A stretch of 64,000 bases of DNA from Gemmatimonadaceae bacterium (lineage in GTDB: Bacteria > Gemmatimonadota > Gemmatimonadetes > Gemmatimonadales > Gemmatimonadaceae). Under the pieces are notes generated by a model. It searched no databases, was not told the DNA's origin, and saw only the letters and a list, made by a program, of their open reading frames with translations. Both the position numbers and the translations under genes were made by a program. Numbering within the stretch: the stretch's first letter is position 1; the number at the start of each line of letters is the position of its first letter. Shown here in pieces: positions 7,692 to 14,631 of the stretch. The stretch covers positions 310,001 to 374,000 of the forward strand of contig JADLCY010000011.1 of the NCBI GenBank assembly GCA_020846935.1. Direction: 5' to 3'.

Positions 7692-8951
7692 ATGCACACC
7701 GCTCGATACCTCACCGTCGCCGCGCTGGCGACCATCGCCGCCTGCAGCGACACCGACCGGCCCACTGAGCCGCGGCAGCCCGACGAGCAAGTCACACTGA
7801 ACGTCCAGGCCGCCAGGGACACCGCTGTCGGGCCCAACGACTACATCGTCGTCCTCAAGGACACCGAGGGCAACGTGGGCGCGGCTGCGACCCGCTTCGG
7901 CGCGATGGCCGGTGTTCAGGTGAAGACCACGTGGGACCAGGCCCTCAAGGGCTTCCTGGCCGAGCTGACGCCCGCTGCGCTGGAGCGCCTTCGCGCGGAC
8001 GCGGCCGTCGACTTCGTCGAGAAGGACGCCATGGCTTACATGGACCAGGGCGGCAGTGTCCAGGTGATCCAACCCGTCGCCGGCATCTGGGGGTTGGACC
8101 GCATTGACCAGCGCCCGCTGCCGCTCAACGGGCAGTACCAGTACTTCCGCACCGGCGGGCCCCCGGGCGTCGTCATTCACGTGTACGTGATCGACTCCGG
8201 CATCAACCTCGGCCACGTCGACTTTGCCGGCAGCATCGGTGCGGGCATCTCGTTCGTCCCTGGCGCGCCGTCAGTGATGGACTGCAACGGACACGGCACG
8301 CACGTCTCGAGCACACTGGGTGGCAACACCTTTGGCGTCGCCAAGGGCGTGATCATTCACCCCGTGCGGGTGTTCGACTGCGCCGGCGGTGCCCCGTTCT
8401 CGCGCATCATTTCGGCGGTGAACTGGGTGCAGGCCAATGACATCGCCCCGGCCGTGACGAACATGAGCCTCGGCGGCGGGTTCCACGCCGCCACCAACGG
8501 CGCCGTGAATGCCCTCGTCGCCTCGGGCAACTCCGTTGTCGTGGCGGCCGGCAACAACAACGCAAATGCCTGCGGCTCGTCGCCCGCCAGCGCGGTGAAC
8601 GCGATCACGGTGGGATCGACGGGCGATCCGGCCGGTGCGGCCGTGCCGCCCGCGATCCCCGATCGCCGGTCGTCATTCTCCAACTGGGGCCCCTGCCTCG
8701 ACCTCTTCGCGCCCGGCCGGAACATCCGCGCGGCGTGGATCGGCGGCGCGGCGGTCACCGCCCTGCTGAGCGGCACCTCGATGGCCTCACCGCACGCAGC
8801 CGGCGCCGCCGCGCTGCTCCGGGACAAGTTCCCCGCCTGGACGCCGATCATGGTGCGTAACTCGCTGGTCGGTAATGCCACGCTCGGCATCGTGACCAAC
8901 CCCGGCGCCGGTTCGCCCAACCGGCTGCTTTACATGGGCTACATCCTGTAG
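7692..8951 (+). CDS. Subtilisin-like S8 serine protease, lipoprotein with I9 prodomain
   Basis: 419 residues. Type II signal with lipobox TIAAC (Cys 18), then an inhibitor-I9 type propeptide (NDYIVVLKDTEG to AAVDFVEKDA, about residues 50-115), then the catalytic domain. The triad is Asp168 (VIDSGI), His201 (GHGTHVSS) and Ser363 (GTSMASPHAAG); the oxyanion-hole Asn lies in VVVAAGNNN. The order and spacing are those of proteinase-K-like subtilases. No C-terminal extra domain. A strong GGAGG site 7-8 nt before the ATG supports the start. Expected to be cell-surface or extracellular and self-activated by loss of the prodomain. Confidence 0.93.
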   Translation: MHTARYLTVAALATIAACSDTDRPTEPRQPDEQVTLNVQAARDTAVGPNDYIVVLKDTEGNVGAAATRFGAMAGVQVKTTWDQALKGFLAELTPAALERLRADAAVDFVEKDAMAYMDQGGSVQVIQPVAGIWGLDRIDQRPLPLNGQYQYFRTGGPPGVVIHVYVIDSGINLGHVDFAGSIGAGISFVPGAPSVMDCNGHGTHVSSTLGGNTFGVAKGVIIHPVRVFDCAGGAPFSRIISAVNWVQANDIAPAVTNMSLGGGFHAATNGAVNALVASGNSVVVAAGNNNANACGSSPASAVNAITVGSTGDPAGAAVPPAIPDRRSSFSNWGPCLDLFAPGRNIRAAWIGGAAVTALLSGTSMASPHAAGAAALLRDKFPAWTPIMVRNSLVGNATLGIVTNPGAGSPNRLLYMGYIL

Positions 8952-8970
8952 CGCTCCCGACCATGCGCAT

Positions 8971-9002
8971 GGGTGCGCGGGCCAGTCACCGCCCGCGCAC
9001 CC
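8971..9002. terminator. 12-bp GC hairpin between convergent genes
   Basis: GGGTGCGCGGGC and GCCCGCGCACCC form a perfect 12-bp stem with an 8-nt loop, between the ends of the protease gene and the small minus-strand gene. There is no long T-tract, but position between convergent genes argues for a bidirectional terminator. Confidence 0.6.
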
Positions 9003-9011
9003 ACGTCGTTC

Positions 9012-9242
9012 CTACTTGCGCCAGTAGTTGTTCGCCGCCGCCACGGTCTGGAAATTGATCGCCACCACCTGCGAGGCCGCGGTCAACGCCTCCGCGGAGT
9101 TGGCGTAGTCCGGGCGCAGTCGCTTGAGGACGTCAGTGTCCGGCTGGGTGTACTTGACCCCGCGACGACTGAGCGTGATCGCAAGCTCGAAGCCCTCCTG
9201 CGGCGTCTGGGTGATGAGTGATGGCAGCCAGGTGTCCGTCAT
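9012..9242 (-). CDS. Small conserved-looking hypothetical protein (76 aa)
   Basis: 76 residues, mixed helix-like composition (TPQEGFELAITLSRRG, then NSAEALTAASQVVAINFQTV), no signal peptide, no cysteines, no motif I recognise. Chosen over the overlapping plus-strand frame because its composition is protein-like and it lies in the same direction as the bio operon, about 110 nt downstream of bioB. The ribosome site is weak. Function unknown; it might be read through from the biotin operon. Confidence 0.45.
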   Translation of the reverse strand: MTDTWLPSLITQTPQEGFELAITLSRRGVKYTQPDTDVLKRLRPDYANSAEALTAASQVVAINFQTVAAANNYWRK

Positions 9243-9350
9243 GTCAGGTTCTCATGGGTGAACGTGTCGCCGACCGAAGGTCTCGGCGGTGTGCTGGGTC
9301 AACAGGTTGCAGTTCGTGCGGCTACGTCGCTTGCGCCCGTGCGCATGAGG

Positions 9351-10439
9351 TCATCTGCGCACCTGCGGCTGCGTCGCGTGCGCAGCGGCGGATGCAGTCA
9401 TCTGCGCGTCTGATGATGCAGTCATCGCGAGAAGTTCGTCGAGGCGCGATGGATCAAGGGGCGAGCCATCCGGCGCCTCGAGCACGAACCCGGCATCGCG
9501 GATCATCTCGTAGTCCTCGGCTGCCGACTGTCCGGGTGTGGTGAGGTAGTCGCCGATGAAGATCGAGTTGGCAGCGTAGAGCCCCAGTGGCTGCATCGAT
9601 CGCAAGTGTACCTCCCGGCCTCCGGCAATGCGAATCTCCTGCGAAGGCAGCAGGAACCGGTAGAGGCACAGCACGCGCAGGCAGCGTCGCGGGTCGAGCG
9701 CAGAGACATCGGCGAGGGGCGTCCCGTCGATGGGAATCAGGAAGTTGACCGGGATGCTCCGCACGCCCATGTCACGAAGGGACATCGCGAGGTCGATCAC
9801 GTCGTCGTCCTGTTCGCCCATCCCGATGATACCGCCCGAACACGTCTTCATGCCACTGCGCGCGACATGCCCAACCGTCGCCCGCCGGTCCGCAAACGAG
9901 TGCGTACTCACGATCTCTTCGGTGAAACGTTCGGACGTGTTCAGATTGTGGTTGACCTGATCACAGCCGGCCTGGCGCAGTCGCTGCACATGGTCCTCCG
10001 TGAGCAGGCCCAGGCAGGTACACACGTGCATGTCGTGGCGTGACTTCACTTCGCGCACGGCATCGAGCACACGGCCGAATACGCGCTCCCCAGGCGCTCG
10101 ACCCGAAATCACCAGGCAGAACGTGCCGGCGTTGAGGCTCGCCGCACGTTCAGCGGCCGCGAGGATCTTCTCACGAGCGAGCATCGGATACTTCTCGATC
10201 TCCGCCGTGGACACCGAGGACTGCGAGCAGTAGTGGCAATCCTCCGGGCAGAGCCCGCTCTGCGCATTGAGCAGGAAGTGCAGTCGTACGCGATTGCCGA
10301 AGTGGTGCCGCCGCACGCGGTACGCGGCCGCGAGCTGTTCGAGCAGCGCCTCGTCAGGCGCCGAGAGCACGGCCCGTGCCTCGTCTCGGGAGATCAGCTC
10401 TCCGGCCAGCGAGCGATCGGCGATGGTGTTCCAGTTCAT
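9351..10439 (-). CDS. bioB: Biotin synthase
   Basis: Radical-SAM enzyme that inserts sulfur into dethiobiotin, the last step of biotin synthesis. From the ATG at 10439 ([10 protein letters not shown]) it is 362 residues; a longer upstream frame would add 58 arginine-rich residues and is rejected because the start overlaps the bioD stop as ATGA. The CxxxCxxC cluster ligands are in [14 protein letters not shown] (around residues 57-70). Other BioB signatures: [27 protein letters not shown] and the auxiliary-cluster arginine in EIRIAGGRE. The last about 30 residues are Ala/Thr-rich and not conserved. Last gene of a four-gene operon. Confidence 0.96.
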   Translation of the reverse strand: MNWNTIADRSLAGELISRDEARAVLSAPDEALLEQLAAAYRVRRHHFGNRVRLHFLLNAQSGLCPEDCHYCSQSSVSTAEIEKYPMLAREKILAAAERAASLNAGTFCLVISGRAPGERVFGRVLDAVREVKSRHDMHVCTCLGLLTEDHVQRLRQAGCDQVNHNLNTSERFTEEIVSTHSFADRRATVGHVARSGMKTCSGGIIGMGEQDDDVIDLAMSLRDMGVRSIPVNFLIPIDGTPLADVSALDPRRCLRVLCLYRFLLPSQEIRIAGGREVHLRSMQPLGLYAANSIFIGDYLTTPGQSAAEDYEMIRDAGFVLEAPDGSPLDPSRLDELLAMTASSDAQMTASAAAHATQPQVRR

Positions 10440-11110
10440 GCGTGTGACGGAAGGAGATGAAGAAGGCGCTCCACCGCGCCGTCGAGGTGGCGCGCGGTCG
10501 CCTGCCAAGGGAACTCGATGACTGGCACGTGTTCGAGTTCGTGGAGAAGCGCCGCGTTCGACGCCATCGACGCGTCGCTTGCGGCGTTGACGTGATTCAG
10601 GGCGATGGCGCACACATGCAACCCGGCGCGCCGCGCCGTCTGTGTCGTGAGCCGCACGTGGTTGATGACGCCGAGCCTGTTGGCGGCGACGATGAGCGTG
10701 TCCAGCCGCCAGCGCCGGAACAATTCCGCAAAGGAGTCGCTCTCCGTGACCGGAACGAGCAGGCCACCTGCGCCCTCGACGAGAAGTGCGTCGGCGCCCG
10801 CCGCGGCCGCGTCCACGGCGCGATCGAGCAGCCCCGGGTCGATCGGCCGCCCGGCCTGCCGAGACGCCACGAGCGGGGCGAGCGGTTCCGGGAATGTGAT
10901 CGGCGCGAGCGTTGCGAGCGCAATGCGCCCTCCCGCAGCGCGCGCGAGCCGCGCACCGTCGCGCTCGACGTCATCCGGCGCAACGCCAGTCTCCACCGGC
11001 TTCATCGCCGCCACGCGAAGGCCGCGCGCCGTCAGACCCGCCGCGATTGTACATGTCACGACCGTCTTGCCGACACCCGTGTCCGTGCCGGTGATGCCGA
11101 GACGTATCAT
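10436..11110 (-). CDS. bioD: Dethiobiotin synthetase
   Basis: 224-residue ATP-dependent carboxylase that closes the ureido ring, turning 7,8-diaminopelargonate into dethiobiotin. The P-loop GTDTGVGKT is at residues 8-16, followed by MKPVETG with the substrate-binding lysine, and [12 protein letters not shown] in the middle, both characteristic. Both ends overlap neighbours by 4 nt (ATGA), indicating translational coupling with bioA upstream and bioB downstream. Confidence 0.95.
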   Translation of the reverse strand: MIRLGITGTDTGVGKTVVTCTIAAGLTARGLRVAAMKPVETGVAPDDVERDGARLARAAGGRIALATLAPITFPEPLAPLVASRQAGRPIDPGLLDRAVDAAAAGADALLVEGAGGLLVPVTESDSFAELFRRWRLDTLIVAANRLGVINHVRLTTQTARRAGLHVCAIALNHVNAASDASMASNAALLHELEHVPVIEFPWQATARHLDGAVERLLHLLPSHA

Positions 11111-12381
11111 TGGCGGCTCACGAAGTCGACGATCACCTCGCAGGCCCCAGCAAGGTCGGTATCCGTGCTGCAGTACGGCGGCAGCAGGTAGACCGTATCC
11201 CCAAGCGGCCGCAGCAGTACGCCGCGTTCGAGCGCGAAGGCACGGAGCGCGGGTCCGGCCCCACTGAGGTAGCCCGTGTCGTCCACGGCGAGCTCAGCGA
11301 CCAGAATGGTCCCGAGCACGCGCACGTTGCGTATGCCTGGCGTTGCCCCAAGCCGCGTCGCCCAGCCCCGATGAGACGCCTCGATCCGCCGACGATGGGC
11401 CGCGCAGTGGTCGTTCAGCAGGGCCAGCGATGCCAGCGCCGCCGCGCACGCGATCGGGTTCGCCGAGTAGGAGTGCCCGTGAAAGAGTGTTCGTGTACGA
11501 TCGCTGGAACTGAATGACTCGAACAGCGCCTCGGTGGCCAGCGTCGCCCCAAGCGGGAGAAAGCCGCCGGTGATTCCCTTGGACAGGCAAAGCAGATCGG
11601 GCGTGACCCCCGCGTGTTCACAGGCAAAGAGCGGCCCCGTGCGGCCGAAGCCTGTCATGACTTCGTCCGCAATGAACGGAATGCCCTGCGCACCACAGCG
11701 TTCTCTCAACGCTCGGAGCGAGTCGGCGCTCCAGAAGCGCATGCCGCCCGCTCCGAGTACCATCGGTTCGACGATCAGCGCGGCGAGTTCCCCTCCCCGT
11801 GCCGCGATCACCGCGTCAAAGGCCGTCACCACGTCCGATGTTGCCGGATCCGGAAGCCGGACGACTTCGAACAGGTGATCGGAGAACGGGCCCGTGAACA
11901 GCCCTCGCGCGCTCACACTCATGGCCCCGAACGTGTCGCCGTGATACGCGTGCTCGAGTGCCACGACGAGCCGTCGTGACTCGCCGCGGTTCCGCCAGTA
12001 CTGGAGCGCGATCTTCACTGCGACCTCGACCGCGGTCGATCCGTCGTCTGAGAAGAAGACGCGCGACAGTCCCTGGGGCGCCACGCGCACCAGCTCTGCG
12101 GCGAGGCGCGCCGCTGGCTCGTGCGTGAACCCGGCAAAGATCACCTGCTCCAGACGCTGTGCCTGCTCGGCGATCGCCGCAGCAATCGACGGGTGCGCGT
12201 GACCGTGCAGCGTCACCCACCACGAGGAGATCGCGTCAAAGATCGCGCGTCCGCCTTCATCGTAGAGGTGTGCTCCCGAACCTCGCACGACATGCACTGG
12301 CGTCTCGCCAAGGCCGTGTTGCGTGTAGGGATGCCAGAGGTGACGCGCGTCCGCCGCGCGAACATCGAACCCGACGCTCAT
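11107..12381 (-). CDS. bioA: Adenosylmethionine-8-amino-7-oxononanoate aminotransferase
   Basis: 424-residue PLP enzyme that makes 7,8-diaminopelargonate from KAPA, normally with SAM as amino donor. The N-terminal WHPYTQ motif and SSWWVTLHGHAHP are BioA-specific and separate it from other class III aminotransferases. PLP lysine in LLCLSKGITGGFLPL; IADEVMTGFGRTG carries the aspartate that pairs with the PLP ring nitrogen. Start codon overlaps the bioF stop and its stop overlaps the bioD start. Confidence 0.95.
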   Translation of the reverse strand: MSVGFDVRAADARHLWHPYTQHGLGETPVHVVRGSGAHLYDEGGRAIFDAISSWWVTLHGHAHPSIAAAIAEQAQRLEQVIFAGFTHEPAARLAAELVRVAPQGLSRVFFSDDGSTAVEVAVKIALQYWRNRGESRRLVVALEHAYHGDTFGAMSVSARGLFTGPFSDHLFEVVRLPDPATSDVVTAFDAVIAARGGELAALIVEPMVLGAGGMRFWSADSLRALRERCGAQGIPFIADEVMTGFGRTGPLFACEHAGVTPDLLCLSKGITGGFLPLGATLATEALFESFSSSDRTRTLFHGHSYSANPIACAAALASLALLNDHCAAHRRRIEASHRGWATRLGATPGIRNVRVLGTILVAELAVDDTGYLSGAGPALRAFALERGVLLRPLGDTVYLLPPYCSTDTDLAGACEVIVDFVSRQ

Positions 12382-13589
12382 GCGGTGAGCGCGGCGGCCG
12401 TGCCGTTCCCCGGGAGCAGCGCGGCAACGGCGTCGGCGAGCGCGTCGATCTGCGCCGTAGTGTGTGAAGCGCTCACGGTGATCCGAAGCCGCGACGTACC
12501 ATCCGGAACTGTGGGTGGCCGCACGGCGCCGGCCAGGAAACCCTGGGCTTCGAGGCGTGCGCCCAGGGCCAGCGTGCGCACTGCATCGCCCACCAGCACA
12601 GGGATGATGTGTGCGTCGTCGCTCCCGGGTACATGCAGCCCACGCGCGCGCAGACGCTCGCGCAGGTGTCGCGCCACCGCACGGACACGAACACGGCGCT
12701 CAGGCTCGGCGCGCGCGATGCGCAACGCTTCGCGTGCGGCCGCCGCCTGCATCGGCATGGGTGCGGTCGAAAAGACAAAGGACCGCGCGCGATTGATCAA
12801 CACGTCGCGCAAGGTGTGGGAGCCGAGGGCGAACGCACCGGCGGATCCGAACGCCTTGCCGAGCGTGCCAACGATGACGTCGATGCCCTGCGTGACGCCA
12901 AGGAGCTCCGTCGACCCTCGGCCCCCGTTGCCGAGCACTCCCATCGCGTGCGCATCGTCCACGTACGTCCACGCATCGTGTTCGCGCGCGAGCGCGACGA
13001 TCTCCCTCAGGGGTGCAAGGTCGCCGTCCATGGAGAACATCCCATCCGTCACGATCATGGCGCGCCGATACGTGGCCCGATGCGTGGCCAGCAGCGAGGC
13101 GAGGGCGCCGAGGTCGCCGTGCGGATACACGTGGACGTCGGCGCGACTCAGTCGGCAACCATCGATCAACGACGCATGATTGAGCTGCTCGGCAAAGATG
13201 GCGTCGCCGCGTGTGACCAACGCGGGGATGACACCCGTATTGGCCGCGTACCCGGTGGCGAAGCTCAGCGCGGCCTCGACGCCAAACCACGCGGCGAGAT
13301 CCGCGTCGAGCGCATCGTGGACGGCCGTGTTGCCAGCGATCAACCGGGACGCGGTGCCGCCGGTGCCAAGGCTCCGGGTGCACTCCGCTGCTGCTGCAGC
13401 CAGCCGGGGGTCGGTTGCCAGCCCGAGGTAGTCGTTAGAGCTGAAGTCCACGCGAGCGCCGTCAGGAGTGTCGACGATCGCCCCGTCGCGATGGATGATC
13501 TCGCGCAGGCGGCGGTGCAAACCTCGTTCCCGGAGCGAGGCAAGCTCCGAGGCAAGGGCGTGGTCCAATGAGAGGGAGGTCCTCAGCAT
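12378..13589 (-). CDS. bioF: 8-amino-7-oxononanoate synthase
   Basis: 403-residue PLP enzyme condensing pimeloyl thioester with L-alanine, the first dedicated ring-assembly step. VDFSSNDYLGLATDP near residue 50, SLGTGGTASRLIAGN, AHAMGVLG and the PLP lysine in GTLGKAFGSAG are as in AONS and related alpha-oxoamine synthases; the operon context settles BioF over KBL or ALAS. First gene of bioF-bioA-bioD-bioB; bioC, bioH or other pimeloyl genes are not nearby, so pimeloyl supply is encoded elsewhere. No clear Shine-Dalgarno before its ATG (see promoter entry). Confidence 0.94.
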   Translation of the reverse strand: MLRTSLSLDHALASELASLRERGLHRRLREIIHRDGAIVDTPDGARVDFSSNDYLGLATDPRLAAAAAECTRSLGTGGTASRLIAGNTAVHDALDADLAAWFGVEAALSFATGYAANTGVIPALVTRGDAIFAEQLNHASLIDGCRLSRADVHVYPHGDLGALASLLATHRATYRRAMIVTDGMFSMDGDLAPLREIVALAREHDAWTYVDDAHAMGVLGNGGRGSTELLGVTQGIDVIVGTLGKAFGSAGAFALGSHTLRDVLINRARSFVFSTAPMPMQAAAAREALRIARAEPERRVRVRAVARHLRERLRARGLHVPGSDDAHIIPVLVGDAVRTLALGARLEAQGFLAGAVRPPTVPDGTSRLRITVSASHTTAQIDALADAVAALLPGNGTAAALTA

Positions 13590-13594
13590 GACGG

Positions 13595-13623
13595 AGCCTA
13601 GCCACGATGAGTGCCTTTCTCAA
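13595..13623 (-). promoter_or_regulatory. Candidate bioF promoter, possibly giving a leaderless mRNA
   Basis: On the minus strand TTGAGA (13623-13618), a 17-nt spacer and TAGGCT (13600-13595) make a fair sigma-70 match. The -10 ends 5 nt before the bioF ATG, so the predicted transcript would begin at or near the A of the ATG. Absence of a ribosome site upstream agrees. No BirA-type or BioR-type dyad was visible. Confidence 0.35.
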
Positions 13624-13757
13624 TCATGCCATTCTCCTCGCCCACTCGATCGGTTGACATCGTACGGGAATGGTCCGCCGCGAAGCAGCGCGCGGCCCGC
13701 TCGTGCGATCGACTCGATTGAGGCATCTTCCATCGACACCCGCCGACGGAGGCCGCC

Positions 13758-14079
13758 ATGTGGAAGGTGTTGGGAGCGATCGGCACCGCTTTCGTGGCCC
13801 TGTTGGCTGCGCTGTCCACCATCAAGTACGAGCAGAACCCGCTCGTGCCGGGCCGCGACACCCGGTTTGCGACCTGTACCGCCTGCGCGTTCGTCGACTC
13901 GCTCGCGTTCAACGCCGAAATCGGTGGGGACAGTGCTCGGCTCGTGCTGACTCCACGACCGCTATTGGGGCGACGTGAGCATCGCCGACATGGCCCGTCG
14001 GCGCGGCATCACCTACTCGGCGATGGCCGTGCGGCTCTTTCGGCTCATGGCGCGCCTGCGTCGCGAGATGGAGGACTGA
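13758..14079 (+). pseudogene. Frameshifted small gene with sigma region 4-like C-terminus
   Basis: A GGAGG site precedes ATG 13758, which opens a frame with a membrane helix (VLGAIGTAFVALLAAL) and a CTAC motif. In frame this degenerates after about residue 64. One base out of register, from 13951 to the TGA at 14077-14079, the sequence reads LHDRYWGDVSIADMARRRG then SAMAVRLFRLMARLRREM, which looks like the helix-turn-helix of sigma-70 region 4 in ECF-type factors. Ignoring a single A at 13950 would join both parts into one frame of about 106 codons. Either a real frameshift (decayed gene), an assembly error, or two unrelated pieces. Sigma regions 1-3 are absent. Confidence 0.4.
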
Positions 14080-14177
14080 CGTGCATCATTGCAACCCGTT
14101 GGGAGAGCATCACTTGGCGCTCGATGTAATATCTCGGGCCCTTCGTGTGTCAATGCGGTAGACCTCACTTTGCGACC

Positions 14178-14561
14178 ATGCCAAATCGCCCCCCTTCCGA
14201 TCAGGTTCCGCGGCTTGTCGATCCCGTGCACCGGGACGCGTTCACTCGCTTCGTGAATACGGGCGAGCTTGACGATCCCGCGTTCACCGAGTTCCTGACC
14301 ACGAACGCGCGCTGCCAGCAGGCGATCGAGCTGATGGCTACGGAGCAGCTCGATGCGCTGCGGTCGTTTGGTCAGTCGTTGCGGGAACCACCGGTGGTCG
14401 AGGCGCGGGCCGCGGCAGCGGATGTTTCACGTGCGGACGCGGACCCGCTGGTGTCCGAACGGGCCGAGCTGGTGACGTCGCGGACGGCGGCGGCTGCAGG
14501 GAGTCCACGGCAGGCCGAGGAGTTGCGACGCGCGTTGGCATCGCGGCTGGTGGCGGGGTGA
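14178..14561 (+). CDS. Hypothetical protein, helix-rich (127 aa)
   Basis: 127 residues from ATG 14178; an in-frame ATG at 14145 is less likely. The N-terminal half (HRDAFTRFVNTGELDD, then CQQAIELMATEQLDALRSF) looks helical and globular, the C-terminal half is Ala/Arg/Glu-rich. No signal peptide or membrane segment, no family recognised. It is followed directly by an intrinsic terminator, supporting that it is expressed. A possible -10 (TAATAT at 14127-14132) lies upstream but I could not pair it with a -35. Confidence 0.5.
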   Translation: MPNRPPSDQVPRLVDPVHRDAFTRFVNTGELDDPAFTEFLTTNARCQQAIELMATEQLDALRSFGQSLREPPVVEARAAAADVSRADADPLVSERAELVTSRTAAAAGSPRQAEELRRALASRLVAG

Positions 14562-14585
14562 TCAGAAGGTTCCGGTGAAGCAAAA

Positions 14586-14614
14586 GGGGGCGACCTGAGT
14601 CGCCCCCCCTTTTT
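14586..14614. terminator. Rho-independent terminator between convergent genes
   Basis: GGGGGCGAC-CTGA-GTCGCCCCC (9-bp stem, 4-nt loop) followed by CCTTTTT on the plus strand and preceded by AAAA, which serves as the T-tract on the other strand. It can end both the small plus-strand gene and nrdJ. This is the only textbook intrinsic terminator noticed in the window. Confidence 0.9.
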
Positions 14615-14631
14615 CAGCCTTGGCTTGCTTG

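Noticed and set aside
13590-13757. BirA or BioR operator before the biotin operon
   Set aside because: No TTGTAAAC-type dyad or TTATxxATAA-type site was found; only a sigma-70-like promoter candidate remained.
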